Of a stretch of DNA of 64,000 nt, positions 1 to 12,956 are shown piece after piece. The stretch's first letter is position 1; each line of letters begins with the position of its first letter. The notes under the pieces are model-generated. The model was not told the DNA's origin and searched no databases. It saw only the letters and a list, made by a program, of their open reading frames with translations. The translations under genes and the position numbers were made by a program. This stretch comes from Zeugodacus cucurbitae (lineage: Eukaryota; Arthropoda; Insecta; Diptera; Tephritidae), in NCBI RefSeq assembly GCF_028554725.1, contig NC_071669.1, positions 57,950,501 to 58,014,500 of the forward strand, in the 5' to 3' direction.

Positions 1-315
1 AGATTAGCATAGTTAAGAATTTCTTCCTCATTATATATCAAGAAGTTTTCCAAATGAGGCAAAACATCGAAAATCGAGTGGACCTTTGCAATCATAAAAT
101 TCAGCATTCAATCAGCACCATAAATTATAAGGATTGAATAATAAGGTCTGAATGATAAATCCGATTTTCGGCTCTGTTTAGCTCAACTAAAAGTCGTCGG
201 TCATTGAAATCAGCTCCAACTTTTCTTATGTATATAAATTAATCGGGCAGACATGCTAAGGAACTCAGTTTAGGCTTCTTACTTCTCACGTTATACGGTG
301 ATTAATATAAATTAA
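1..315. other. Non-coding AT-rich stretch
   Basis: I see no coding signal, splice site pair or repeat boundary here. Confidence 0.4.
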
Positions 316-545
316 AAGGCTTGCGATGAGCCTTAGCCGCACTTTTCTTGGAATTAAAAAAGAAAAGCAAATTTCCTGCAAACGTCGAGACTTCGGCTCA
401 AAACGTGACATTTTCAGTTGAGAATAAGTTTGAGATGCAAATAGATCTCTACAAATATTTTGTTGGGTTAATGTTGACACAAATGTCCAAGATCGATATA
501 AAAAAATCGATTTAATCGACCAGTGCTTGACCCTAGCGACATTGG
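316..545 (-). mobile_element. MITE relic (same family as 50951-51282)
   Basis: The inverted complement of the interior of the MITE at 50951-51282; the 470-545 part is almost identical (AAATGTCCAAGATCGATAT and ATCGACCAGTGCTTGACC). Both terminal inverted repeats are missing, so only an internal relic remains. The 64-codon open frame here is a by-product. Confidence 0.7.
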
Positions 546-771
546 TATATATATATATTCGATCACTTTACTACTTTTTCATCGAGTCCTCGAATGTCGA
601 TTGTGAATCTCGAAAAAAAGTATTGAGAGCACATCATTTGTACTTTATTAAGTTTAGTACAACTATAAACCACTTTCACATTTCAAAACAATAAGACCTT
701 AAGACTTACTTAGTTTCATAAACTAGTGGAAATCGGCGACTCAGGCCACAATGACATTAGCATAACCTCTG

Positions 772-1217
772 CTGAATCCTATTCGATTTCAGGGATCGTG
801 GAGATATTTATAAAGACTAACTAGGACAAGAAATGAAAGTTTGGTTTTAAATAGCTGAATACTATGTGGCCTTACCTAGTAGATGATTAGAACACCAAGA
901 AGATACCACTTTATCTATTGAATATAAAACACTCTAAAAACAAGTAACAATATAATATTAGAGAATTCAAAGGCTCCGATACCCCGTCATACATACTGAA
1001 TCCTATTCGATTTCAGGGATCGTGGAGATATTTATAAAGACTAACTAGGACAAGAAATGAAAGTTTGGTTTTAAATAGCTGAATACTATGTGGCCTTACC
1101 TAGTAGATGATTAGAACACCAAGAAGATACCACTTTATCTATTGAATATAAAACACTCTAAAAACAAGTAACAATATAATATTAGAGAATTCAAAGGCTC
1201 CGATACCCCGTCATACA
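772..1217. repeat. Near-perfect 224-bp tandem duplication
   Basis: The segment 772-993 recurs at 996-1217 with no difference that I can see, separated by two bases. The unit starts CTGAATCCTATTCGATTTC and ends GATACCCCGTCATACA. Lack of divergence means a very recent duplication or an assembly artefact. No coding content. Confidence 0.9.
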
Positions 1218-2640
1218 GATATTTCAAAGCGAAAGCAAGTTATTAAATAAATTTCCCAACGCTTTGTTAAACAGAAAATTCAATCTAGAAGACTCAGTAC
1301 AACATTTCACTTCACTTAATTTGATTGCCAATAATCATCGTGTTACTACAATAAAATCTGCTCACTGCCCAAGACTGCTTCAATATTCTTATTGTATCAT
1401 ATTCACAGTCACACATAATCTATGAACTACGAAAATAATGTTTTATCCTTTGCAATTCTTTCGAAGCAAACCCAATTGCATTTCGCCAAATACCCGAGTG
1501 TTATTAGCTGTGACACGCGCAGATTCAGTTGCCGTGTCTACGGCAATGCATCTTTGTTGTCTTTGCTCTTTTTACCTCTCCATTCACCTGCATGCGAGTT
1601 GCTTTTCTGCAATTCCAGTTGACATCCTTCCTTCCTATAAACCTCTGAAACATTTGCAATTGCTTGTATGGATTACCGTTATGTGGTGCTATGTAGCGTT
1701 GTATTTCTTTTCTAGTTCGCAACTTGTACATTCGTTTGACTGTCGCTGCAGATTAGTTTTTGTGCAATGTGTCGTCCTTTTTGACACATCCATTTGGCAA
1801 GTTGCATTTACATGCATAAAATATGTCGTCTCTTCTGCAGACGCTTCCTTTCATACATTTCATTATGTCCAATGCGTTAAGCATCTGTTTTATGGTTGTA
1901 GAACAACATGCAATTACAATTGATGAATGTGTTTTTGTCTTTTCGTTTTTTTTTTTTTTTGTGTAAGATTTCGTAATACATTAAACCACTGAAAAAGTTA
2001 ATGAAATGGACTGGCAGCAATGGATGTAAAAGTGGTTATTTCAAGAAGTAGGTCTCTTCGGATCAGGAAAACATTTTGTAATTTTATCGACATTTTTTTC
2101 CCACTTATAGTGAGCTTCTTAACAGAAGTGAGAGAATTTTTGAGTTGACTTTAAAACTCCGGGATCTTAAATGAGAATTTAATGGCGTCTATTGACAGAA
2201 ATTGGCACAGAATTAATTTGATGAAAACTTTGTGGTTTCGAGAGCTACCAAATAACTGATGGGGTTTATTATTTATTCAGTGATAATATTTTAAAAACTA
2301 TATAAATTCGGTTCCCACAAGTGGCCAGTATACGTAGTCAGAACGGTTAGGTTTATCAATATGCCATGCTTTCTATGAAAATCGAATTCAAAAAGTAAGA
2401 AGAGCAACAGTTGCACATCTATATTATAGGATATGCTTGGAATAATTTTCAACGACTTCCTAGAAATTTGAAACCAAAACCATCTGTTATTCTTGGAGCA
2501 TTTGAAAAACAATATCACAAAAAAATCGTCCATTTGAAGAATATGAAGGGATATTTTAGTAAGACAATGGAAATTATTGCAAATCTGTGAAAAGGTTTAC
2601 AAAAATCTGTGAATCGAATTTCGTATTGTTTCCGAACCCT
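1218..2640. other. Non-coding stretch with a chance-like 161-codon frame
   Basis: The + frame 1438-1923 is open for 161 codons but is rich in Cys, Phe and Ser, resembles no family and has no supporting splice or promoter signals. A T-run lies near 1950. Nothing else is recognisable. Confidence 0.35.
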
Positions 2641-2789
2641 GCCTATTCTCCGGATTTAGTCTGTAGGTAGCTTTCTCAGTTCTCAGACTTGAAAAGAATG
2701 AAATGAAAATGAAAACGTAACCTCCAAAATTGCGGCCTGTGGGAAGGAGAAGAAAAATCGTGCTGCAAAAATGGTATGGAAGACATGCT

Positions 2790-3225
2790 GACAATGGAAA
2801 TGTTGGCAAATATCTCCTTTCCGGATATGATCATCCACTATGAGCTGCTCCCATATGGCCAGACTCTTAATTCTACCATCTACTGCGAACAACTGAAGCT
2901 TACAGAATTGGCCAACAGGTAGTGTAGTGTTCCACCAGGAAAACGCCGGACCACACACTTCGTTGATGACTCGTCAAAAGCTACGGGAGCTCGGATGGAA
3001 GGTTTTATCGTAATCCACCATATAACCCGGACATAGCGCAAAGTGATTATCACCTGTTCCCGTCCATAGCGAACGCCCTTGGTGGTGTAAAGTTGAACTC
3101 AAAAGAGGTTTGTGAAATGTTGCTGCCCGAGTTCTTCCGAGGCTTCTACGAGGGGGGTATTATAAAATAAATGGGTGTATATTGAAATAAATCTGATCAC
3201 TGTAACACTTTTTATAAAGCATTAA
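2790..3225 (+). mobile_element. Mariner-type transposase relic A, copy 1
   Basis: A C-terminal mariner transposase remnant broken by stops and frameshifts. Visible pieces are HYELLPYGQTLNSTIYCEQL, then VFHQENAGPHT with the second catalytic Asp replaced (normally HQDNARPHT), then a decayed YSPD-APSDYHLF region. The nucleotide sequence matches the minus-strand relic at 37.9-38.9 kb, so both are one family. It is inactive. Confidence 0.7.
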
Positions 3226-3719
3226 ATAAAGAGCAAAAAAGCGATATTTTATAATATTTTTATATAACAAGTAGTTTAGAATATAGATAAGAGGAAGGGA
3301 GTATGTATTCCATAGTAAATAAAGTTCTATTATGTAATAGTCACAAGCAAACACCTAGCACATTTAGCATAAAGATCTCTCCAAAGTTCAAAATTATGAT
3401 TCAAGTCTTTCTTGACTGGAGGATTCCGGTTTAAGTATTTATATATCAATTTCGACATAATTTGTATAAATTTACGCTTAAGAACTGATAATCACTTTTC
3501 GTGTCCGACAATACCCGACTTTTGAGGTGTTGCCAGATTCCCCGAAGATTATAATACGAAATTAATGGTACAAACTTTATAAATTTTTATTTTATAACAA
3601 CATAACTCTATGGGACGTCTGCTAGTTTTAAAATTTAGAAAAAAAAGAGAAAAAAGAAATAAGATCGAGGGCAATTGATCTTCACTAGTACTAACTTTAT
3701 ATATTGTAAAGTAAACGAT

Positions 3720-4605
3720 TCAGATCGTCTTCAAAGTTCTGGTATATCGGAAGTAGCCGTGATTGTTAAGCGATTTAGCCTATTTTCACAACATATCATT
3801 GGAATGTAAGGAAACTATTACAAACCAAATTTCAAAAATTTTGAAATCGGGCGAGTAGTTCCTGAGATATGGTTTTTGACCCATAAGTGGGCGACGCCAC
3901 TCCCATTTTCCATTTTGTAAAAAAATCTGAGTGCAGCTTCCATCTGCGATTTCTTATGTGAAATTTAGTGTTTCTGACGTTTTTCGTTAATGAGTTAACC
4001 CACTTTTAGTAATTTTAAACCTAACCTTTGTATGGGAGCTGGGCGTGGTTATTATCCGATTTCTTTCATTTTTGGACTGTATTAAGAAGTGGCTAAAAAA
4101 ACGACTGCAGAAAGTTTGATTTATATAGCTTTATTGGTTTCAGGGATATGTACAAAAAAACCTATTTGGGGGCGGGGCCACGCCCACCTCCCCAAAAAAA
4201 TTACATCCAAATATGCCCCTTCATAGTGCGATCCTTCCTACCAAATTTTATTTCCATAGCTTTATTTATGGCTTAGTCATGGCACTTTATGTGTTTTCGG
4301 TTTTCGCCATTTTGTGGGCGTGGCAGTGGTCCGATTTTGCTCATTCCTTCATTTGCAACCTTCCTATGGTGCCAAGAAATAAGTGTGCCAAGTTTCATCA
4401 CGATATCTTAATTTTACTCAAGTTACAGCTTGCATAGACGGACGGACGGACAAACAGACATTCGGATTTGAACTCCACTATTCACCCTGATCACTTTGGT
4501 ATATATAACCCTACATCTAACTCGTTTAGTTTTGGGTGTTATAAACAACCGTTATGTGAACAAAACTATAATACGCTCTAGCAACTTTGTTGCGAGAGTA
4601 TAAAA
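3720..4605 (-). mobile_element. Hairpin-ended dispersed repeat, minus orientation, truncated
   Basis: The reverse complement of the 5' half of the family seen whole at 61820-63186. It ends at 4589-4604 with TTGCGAGAGTATAAAA preceded by the inverted AGCAACTT, and includes the GGACGGACGGAC tetramer run and several CACGCCCAC patches. The 3' half of the element is missing. Confidence 0.75.
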
Positions 4606-5174
4606 AGAGTTTCCTGTTTCCGATATCAAATTACGCTGCGGCTTAGATTAAAGCTCATATAGAGGATTATTTTGATATATTCCAGCAATTTACAAAGTTG
4701 TATGCGGTAATTTTCTTTATTACTTTAATTTTATACTATAACGACAAGATAAGGTGATTTAAATTGGCGCTGGTTAGTATATAGAGATAGAAAGTAACAA
4801 TTTTTTTTACAAGAACTGTTTCGAATAAGAACCAAAACTGGTCTTTACGTATAGGCCTAGTGGCCTGCCAGACTAACCTAACCTAACTAATTGGGAACAG
4901 AAGAGAAATGACTGACCCCATTGAGTTGAATTGTGGTTAGTTGAGTCCACACCCATCCAAAGAATATCAAAATTTTCAATTTTCAATACAAAGACCATAT
5001 TGCCCAAAAGTATGCTATAGTAAGTGTCACTTGAATAACATTGTACATTTTCAAAACTATTAATTTCAAATTCTAAGAATATTTTTCTTCAATTATATAC
5101 TATAATTATTAATTTCGCGTAACTTTCTTTCACGCTTCCATATAAACTATTTGCTTGTATACACAATTATTTAC
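4606..5174. other. Non-coding, probable minus-strand intron start
   Basis: AT-rich with a short CTAACCTAACCTAACT run at about 4873-4888. If the exon at 5175-5284 is real, this is the beginning of its downstream intron. Confidence 0.35.
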
Positions 5175-5240
5175 CTCTACGTGACCCCAACCGTCCGCAT
5201 TCATTTTCGCGGCTGCTTCGACACTTTCTTTAGCGCCCAT
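5175..5240 (-). CDS. Candidate first coding exon of a minus-strand gene (partial)
   Basis: On the minus strand, ATG (5240-5238) follows a CAACAACAACAAG leader, typical of fly translation starts. It opens 22 codons beginning MGAKESVEAAAK and ending NADGWGHVE, then meets the donor GAG|gtaaat in phase 0 (GT at 5174-5173). Upstream, CTAAT followed by a short pyrimidine stretch and TTAG (exon start at 5284) makes a plausible acceptor, so the exon would be 5175-5284 with 44 nt of 5'UTR. The base composition is clearly richer in G+C than the surroundings. MGxxxS is an N-myristoylation consensus, so a membrane-associated product is possible. I do not recognise the protein. The remaining exons would lie left of the window. 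Confidence 0.5.
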
Positions 5241-5284
5241 CTTGTTGTTGTTGTATTAGGTTTGCTTTCTCACAAGAGATAACA

Positions 5285-6780
5285 CTAAGGAGCAAGCCTT
5301 TAATTAGATTTTGTCAAATATAGTCACACTTGGTTGTTTTGCGTAGATTTGTTTGTTGTAATTTGTTAGATTTGAGGGTAATTATGTAGTTGAAAAGGCC
5401 GAACTGTTTGAGAAACGATATGTTAAGCTTATAGGTTAGTAATCTTTTATTTATTTTATCTTTTTATTATTTTTTTTATTATTCAAGCGTTTAAGACACT
5501 CCTTTTTCACTTTTCACAAGTCAAGTATATTTCAAAATTGCTGTGACGTTGTGTTCACTCGTCCATTTGTTGTTTGAAATGTAAGAATCTTGCTTCTGTT
5601 GTACAGTTGTATGTGTGTGTGTGTGTGCAGCGGGTGGTGTGTCGCAGGTGCAGCTCGCTGTTGTCACTTTGTCCTACTCAGCTGTCAAATTTTGTTTATT
5701 TTGATACATTCGTTTACAGTTATCTGTGTGTGTGCGTGAAATTATTCATTCACTTTAAGTGTTCCACATTGATGCTGCTTCTTCGTTAAATTTTCATTTG
5801 AATTTTCCTTTTTCGACAGCAAAAAAAAAGCTACAGTGCTGCTGCAGGAACTTTCTCTTGCTCTGCTCAATACTCGCTGACTGTGTGGTGCTCTTTAATG
5901 TGGCGCGCTCTTTCACCTCTATTGGTTGTTGTCGTGTTGTTACTCTTCAGAGTTTCGTTAAGTTCCGTTGATTGTTAAATGTTGTTGTTGCTACGGCTGC
6001 TGCGCTATTTTCCAGCTGAAGATTTTTGGGTGTTTTCAGTGTTTTGCAATTCTGCCTTTCTTCTTTACTATTTGTTTATAATTTTTTGTCAGATTTTTTG
6101 TTAATTTCGTTCAAAATACCTTTTTCTCAAAATTTTTTATTTCAAAACTAATTTTTGTTCTCAAAATTTATATTTTCTACTGCTCCACCTTACAAATACT
6201 CTGCATATAGCTACTTTCCGTGCTTCTTTATAATCTTGTATGACGCTTTATGTCAACTCACTTGTCAATTTCTTAGCTTCAAATTTCACTTTTCACCAAC
6301 TCTTTGCTTTGCTGCTTGTTTTGCACGCGTTTGCACACTCTTCGATTATCACTTTCTAACTAAACTAATGCTTTCTTTTATGTCGTTTGTCGCTTGCACC
6401 GAATAGACTTTTGTAACGAGAAAAGTCAAACACACACGCACACAATGCGATGGACGAATATATATGTATACAACACTGTTGTGCTGTTACACGAAAATAC
6501 GACGAATGCGAAAACTTTAACGATTGCCTTTGGAATATAATATGTATATATTTTTTACTCTACCGCACGTCTTTCGATTTATTTTCACATATTATATGCA
6601 ATTTACACTGCGTAAAATTCGAAAATGTTGACTGCGCCTAGAAATATGCAATAATATCCACCTTAAAGTTATATTTTTAGCATTCTTCTGGGCGAATTAT
6701 GCTCATCGAAACTATGAAAGCGCTTCAAACCTGGTTTCTCAGCGAAAAATTTCAAGAAGGCATGAAGTAAAGTATTTTTG
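5285..6780. other. Non-coding, T-rich on +, with a TG microsatellite
   Basis: Contains (TG)n near 5612-5627 and many T-rich/C-rich runs on the + strand. Seen from the minus strand it looks like the A/CAA-rich leaders of fly genes. The + open frames here (up to 83 codons) are low-complexity by-products. Confidence 0.35.
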
Positions 6781-6785
6781 CATCA

Positions 6786-7100
6786 ATTTAGTATACTTTT
6801 AGGCGTTTAGTAAATATTTGTTGACTACTTTATTGCGTCTACTACACGTAGTAAACTTGTTTTGCTGTATATTAATCTACTCTTAGGCGTTTAGTGTATA
6901 CTTGAAGTCTACTTCAGGGCGCTTTTCATGATATAAACTATTTATCACGTATATTAGCCTACTTTCAAACGTTCCATGTATATTTGTAGTCTACTTTAGG
7001 TCGCACAACTCACCAGCTATAAGCCAACTCACACAGTAAACGGTTTTTAATTTTTCTTAGTATACTTTTAGGCGTGTTTAGTTACTTTTAGTATACTTTT
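6786..7100. repeat. ~85-bp diverged tandem repeat
   Basis: The phrase TACTTTTAGGCGTTTAGT plus a following AGTCTACTT block recurs at about 6790, 6875, 6957 and (partial) 7050. Three to four units with heavy divergence. Confidence 0.6.
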
Positions 7101-7925
7101 AGCTGCATACTACACCAAATGCCACTTTATTTTCTTTTAAACAGATTTTAATACAATAAATTTGCACCTAGCCCACCACAAATACACAGCTCACGCGATT
7201 TTTTTTCACATCCAACTTTGTTTGAAGTTTTAAACTTTGTTTTCTCGCACAACAAAAGCAATTTTCTCACAATTCTTACAACTTTTTGTTAGAATTTTCA
7301 ACTTTTACGGTGTCCAAAAACACTTTTCAATTATATTTTGCACTTTAATTTTCCAATTACACACACTTTCTGCAGCTCAGCGCTGAAAAGTATGCAATAT
7401 TTTATGTGTTTTTTTCCTCTTCTTGTCTTCTATAAGATTCCACGTAGCTAGCAGCACTCTACTCCCGCTAGTAAGCACGACGGCTATACGACAAATGCGC
7501 ACGTTGAGCGTTTCAACGAACGGTAAACCAGTTATGGCCACCACTTTTACTCATACACATACACGGAGACGCGCTCAGCAGCACATCAACTGACAGTCAG
7601 CATCCCTGTGGCAGCACGCACACATGCCTATTGCATGGGTAACTGTTAAATTTTACACCGAATGTTGTTGATACTTTCGCTGCTCAAGCACTGTTGCTGC
7701 TGCCGACGACGTCAGCTGTGCGCTGTTAACGTTGACGTTGGGTGCGCAACGCTGTCGGGGAGGATTTATTGCTGACGTTAGGAGGTTGTGTGCGTTTGTA
7801 TGTTTGTATGACGGCTGGTGATAATAATGATGATTACAATGTTGTGGATCGATACAACAATGTGGCGCAGAAGACAGAAAATGTTGTGAGTTGAAAGTTA
7901 TTATATACTTTTTTTGGATTTTCCA
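7100..7925. other. Non-coding; GC-richer island at 7480-7800
   Basis: About 7480-7800 is distinctly richer in G+C than the flanks (GACGACGTCAGCTG, GTTAACGTTGACGTT). The minus strand carries an initiator-like TCAGTTG at about 7590. It may be a promoter or enhancer, but no downstream element of a core promoter is convincing. Confidence 0.25.
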
Positions 7926-8960
7926 GCGTTACTTTAAAGTGATTTTATTATTATTATTATTTTTTTTTTTTTGATATTTTAAATTTAAAATATTTTAAAA
8001 TTTTAAAAATTTAAATTTAAACTTTTTTAAAATTTTTTTTTTTAATTTTAAAAATTTAAATTTAAATTTTTTAAGAGCTTATTCTATATTTGTTTTAGGA
8101 TTTTACTCTATATTCAGTTTTATTTATTTTGTTTTAGTTTCACACAAGCTCCTCACTTATTTATCGACTTTGTTTTCAAAATCGTAGATATTTTTTCTCT
8201 TAATGTAATTGTATTTGTTTTTATTCAGTTTTTATTTTAATATTATTTTTTTGTTTATTTTTTTTTATGTATTTTTAAATATTCTTTTATTATTATTATT
8301 TTTTTGATATATTATAATTTTAATATAATTTTTTGTGTTTTTAATTTACATTTATTATTCGTTTTTATTACTATTTCTAACTTTTCACAATCACCACGCT
8401 TTATTATTTATTTATTATTATTTTTTTTTTGCAAAATTGTCAGTATTTTTAATAATATTATTTATTAATTGTAAAACATTTTTTTTATTATTTTAGTGTT
8501 TCTTTTACTTTTATTATTCAATTTTAAATATTTTTTTTAGTTTTACACACGCACTTTAAATTATTATTAAATTTTTTTTTGGAAAATTAACAATTTTTTT
8601 ATTATTTTTTTTATGTATTTTTTATTATTTTTTATAAAATAATTATTGTTTTTAATGAATTGTTATATATATTTTATATATACTTTCCCAAAGTTCTTAG
8701 GTGGTAATTTAATTAATTTATTTATTTTTTATATAATAATTCTTTTAATTTTTTTTATTAAGTTAATTTAATTTATTTATTAAAAATTATTTTTATTTAT
8801 TTATATTTCTTTAATTTTTTTTATTATTTATTTGTGTTTTTTTTTACTCCATGGTGGTAATTTAATTTAATTTATTTATTTAAAAATATTTTTATTTATT
8901 TCCATTTCTTTAATTTATTTTATTATTTATTTAATTTTTTGTTTTTTTTTACTCCGTGGT
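7926..8960. repeat. T-rich low-complexity tract with a ~105-bp tandem unit
   Basis: About 1 kb of TTTATT/TTTTTA sequence. The end is tandem: a unit ending in TTTTTACTCCATGGTGGT (about 8846) recurs 105 bp later as TTTTTACTCCGTGGTTGT. Confidence 0.7.
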
Positions 8961-11245
8961 TGTCAGCAGTTCCTTTTTAAACACTTGCCAGTTAAACGTC
9001 AAAACTGAACGAAACCTCTCAGCAAAAGAGCGCAATTTCTCGCTCTCTCTCTTCTCTGCCCCTGTTGTCACAGTAGCTACTTCGAAAAGTTTAAATTTTT
9101 TCTTCCAACACGAGTTTTTGAAATATTTTCACTTTTCTTTCATAAATTATATTTAATTAAGTCAATTTTTCACAAATCTTTAATAATTTTCCATTTATTT
9201 ATCAGCAAGCCTTCGATTATTTTTCACATTAGCTCTTTTTTGAGCTGCTGCGCGCTACCGTGGCATGAGAGAAACGGCGTTGAAGTTGCATAAATCACCA
9301 CACCTTAATTTGCCTTTTTAATTAAAAAGCGAAAATCGCTGGCAAACACACACACATACACAAATAGGCGCTAGTTTTTATTAAATTTTTTATTAAAAAA
9401 TTTTATTTTGCAAAATGTTGCACATTGCGTTGTTGTTGTTGTTGGTTTTTTTATTAATAAAATACAGCAATTATCAATCAAATAAGCAGCTATGCGAATT
9501 ATTGAGCAGCCACTTTTCTATGTTTTCTGTAAATTTTGCGCTTTTCCCACTTTAAAATTAACGCTTTTCACACTTTTCACAACAACAATTTAACAAATTT
9601 ACCACAATTTATATGCACATATATTTATTTACTACCGGATATGTGCTAGGCTCTCTATATTATCTGTATAGATGACAGCTCAGCTTTCGCTTAGTAGCAT
9701 AACAACACCGCTACACAACCGAAGCCTTCGAAGTTTTGAAATTGTTTGACCGCAGCTCCAACTCTAGCTCGCTGGCTGGCTGGCTGGCTGACTCGCTTGT
9801 ATTTTTGGTCCAGCTGCTGCTGCTGCTGCTGTTGTGCGAATTCGCCGCATTTATGCGAAAAATCGAATGCCTTCCTTTGCAACAACGCTGCTACGAAAAC
9901 TAAGAAAATTACAAAAACAAAGTTAAAACAACAACAAAATGTAAATAAAGAGCATTTGTTTAAGCAACTCTCACTCACTAAATACACTTGCACTGACTCG
10001 ACTGTAGTGTGTGTTTACATTTTTTTTTGTTGTTGCAGCGTTTGCACTCAATACGCTGGCAATTGTTGCTGGTGTTGTTGTTGGCGTTGTTGTTTGATTG
10101 TAATTGTAATGGATGACATGACTTGCACGTCAAGCTGCTGGCTGCTGTGCCACAACATAGCCTCAGCATTCCTGTAGCTAGCGACATAAATATTTATTGT
10201 TGTTGTTGTTGTTGGATTTTTTTTTTGCGCGCATGTGTTTCTATGCACCTGTATGCATGCTATGCGTTAGTATGTATATTCATTATTACATTTATTTTTT
10301 TTTTATTTGAAAGCGTGCGTTGCATTGTTGTTGTGCTAGTTTGTTGTTTTAACGAGCGTTAGTTAGTTTCGTGTCACACACAGACACACACATACATACT
10401 CAAACTCCTACAAAACACTTTTTCCCACACCTTTTTACACATGGCTCTGGTGAAAGTTGTTCCCCATTAACACTGACACTTCTCATTTTTTTGGTTTTTT
10501 TGTTGTAATTTTTTTTTGTTGTGAAAGTAAAGCTGCCTGCTTGCAAGTAAAGGAATACGAAGCACACACACACACACTCACATACATATTTGATGTGGCA
10601 TACACTACGGCGGCTGTCGGCTGCTTTTACCGTTAGCATCCCGTTTTTATTAACCCTTTTCGTTTTTGCACGTTTTTTTTTTCGCTTTTATTTTTCTATT
10701 TCATAACTTTTTTTCTGTAATTTACTTTCAAGTTGGTATCTATTGTCTTTCGTTTCACATGTGATTGTATGTATGTATATATATAATGTATATATATACT
10801 CCGCTGCATATATATAATTAGTATATGTATATGTAAGTCAGCGCGCTGAGGCTTTTAGCAATGATTTTTTGCAAATTAATGTAGGCCAACAGTTATTATG
10901 ACTGCAATTGCTACTCTCATTGTTGTCGTTGTTGTTGCACATGAGTGCAGGTGTTAATTTTAATAGTTCAAGCCTTCAATAACTTTTGCATTACTTTCAT
11001 TGATTTTTGCTTAATTTGTCATTGATTTTATTTTTCGCTTAATTGAAGTGGCTGGCAGTTGGTCAGGGTCATTATCCATTCACTTACACTTACTAGGCTT
11101 AATGTTGGATTTAAGCACTAAATAATATTGTATGTATATAATGATGGGAATAATTGGGTTTATTTTATAAATGGCGAACTGTATTTGTCAATAATGTCAA
11201 GAAAAAATTTTAATTTAACTCAGAAAAGCACTTAATAGTTAAAAA
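8961..11245. other. Non-coding, microsatellite-rich
   Basis: Holds (CTGG)n at 9771-9789, CTG/TTG runs at 9814-9835 and 10070-10100, (CA)n at 10565-10580 and TATATA clusters near 10780. The many short opposing frames with poly-Gln/poly-Cys are translations of these repeats. No gene is visible. Confidence 0.4.
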
Positions 11246-11249
11246 GTAA

Positions 11250-12000
11250 GCATACATTTTGGCGCAATATACAATTTTTTTTGTATATCCTCTTTAGAAG
11301 AATATTCCAGTTAAAATGTATTCGATTTCAGCGGAAATTTTATTGAGAACTTCCACAAAGGTAAAAAAACAACATTTGAAGCATACATTTAGGCGCAATA
11401 TACAAATTATTGTAGCAATATACAAATACTGTAGAGAAATATTCCAATTAAAACTGATTCGGCTTCTATTGAAATTTTGTTGGGAACTATTCTTTGGTAA
11501 AAAGGCAATAATAATTGAAGCATACATTAAGGAGCAATTTTTTAATTATTTTAGTATATTCGCTAAAGAGGAATATTCCAGTTAAATACTGTTCCAGCTT
11601 CAGTGCAATTTTCATAGAAATTCAATTTAATGGTAAAATTACGAATATTCGAAGTATACATTTGGGAGCAATTTGCTTTTAATTGCTATTAAGCTAATAA
11701 AATCCTATAACATATTTGCAGTCTGGATTAAAATTGCACTACAGTTTGTAAAATTTCTGTAAAAAATGTTCAATAAATGTCATATATGTTTTTAAAAATA
11801 AAATGGCAAATTAAATAGTATTGAAGCATACATTTAGGGTCAGTGTACCATACCAGCCTGTATAGAAAACACACAAGCTGCGAACTAGTACAATTCTAAG
11901 AAGAGAAATCATAGTTCGATTACTAAATGGTAAAAATATAAAAATATGACATTTTTAAGCATACATTTAGGAGCATTGTAAATATTACCTTTTCTCAGAA
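11250..12000 (+). repeat. ~135-bp diverged tandem array
   Basis: GCATACATTTAGGCGCAAT or a close variant starts at 11250, 11381, 11520, 11654, 11826 and 11959 (spacings 131, 139, 134, 172, 133). Each of the first units also holds GAATATTCCAGTTAAA and a TTCNGCTTC block. Non-coding; the frames of 77-89 codons inside it are incidental. Confidence 0.8.
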
Positions 12001-12956
12001 ATTTTGTCTGAATGAAAGTTGAATTCGAAGCACTAAATGATATGTTTATATAGGTGAAAATAATGATTTTGCATTTAAGAACTCTGCAATCTTTATGTGA
12101 TTATTTTTCTAAAAAAATATACTCTTGAGAACATTAAGGAAATTAATCTCTAAAAATACTTTAAAGAAAATTGACCAGTAAATTAAATTTGTTTATTTGA
12201 TGAAGAGAGTCTGATGTAAATCAGTGGCATAATTCTAAGCATAAGTCAAAAATTACTCAACGAAATGATGATGATTGAGATCAGCAATCACTCAATTAAT
12301 TCTAGATCGTCGAAATGAAGAAGACTATAGTTTCTGTTTTAAAAGGGAACAATAGTGTAGTTATATAAGCTAATTAACGCTCGGAAATACAATGTATATA
12401 AATTGAAAAAAACGAGGACCTTTCTAGACAAATAACCAACAGTTGAAGTGTGAAAACGTCATTCATAAAGTCCAGAATATGGTATTTATTATGACATCAA
12501 TACAATTCGGTGAATTAAAGACATCATTGATAGCCTCACCTCACCCAACTTACTGAATCTTTTCAATCTATGTATGTATGTATTCCGTTAGAATTGTATA
12601 AATCATGCCATAGCAAAGCACACTATTTAGACGGATAACTATTTGACTATGCAGAAGAGCCATCCACCAACAGTTGATTTATGATTCAGTGTAAGCCAAC
12701 AAAATTTACATGCAAATTGGGGAACAATAAAATCGCGAACATGAGCTGTATATATGTAAATGTGATTTGAGTGATAACGGGATAGATATATAAAAGTGTA
12801 AGTAAGAGTTAGGGGTGCTTATTTCGAACTGACAATAATTCTGAATATTTTGCGATAACAAGCAGGAGTTGGAATACTTTGCTAACTATAGAAAGAATCG
12901 GGATATTATTTTATGTTATCATTTACAGGATCACTATCTATATGTTCCAGATAGCT
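12001..12956. other. Non-coding AT-rich stretch
   Basis: No gene, element end or array recognised. Confidence 0.4.

Noticed and set aside
1438..1923. 161-codon + strand open frame
   Set aside because: Cys/Phe/Ser-rich composition as expected from T-rich DNA; no recognisable motif and no splice or promoter support.
4213..4437. 74-codon + frame inside the hairpin-ended repeat
   Set aside because: Not open in the other copies of the family (30997, 61820), so it is not a conserved gene.
4872..4888. CTAACCTAACCTAACT, like the insect telomere repeat TTAGG
   Set aside because: Very short and interstitial; flies do not use TTAGG telomeres, and similar words adjoin transposon relics at 12957.
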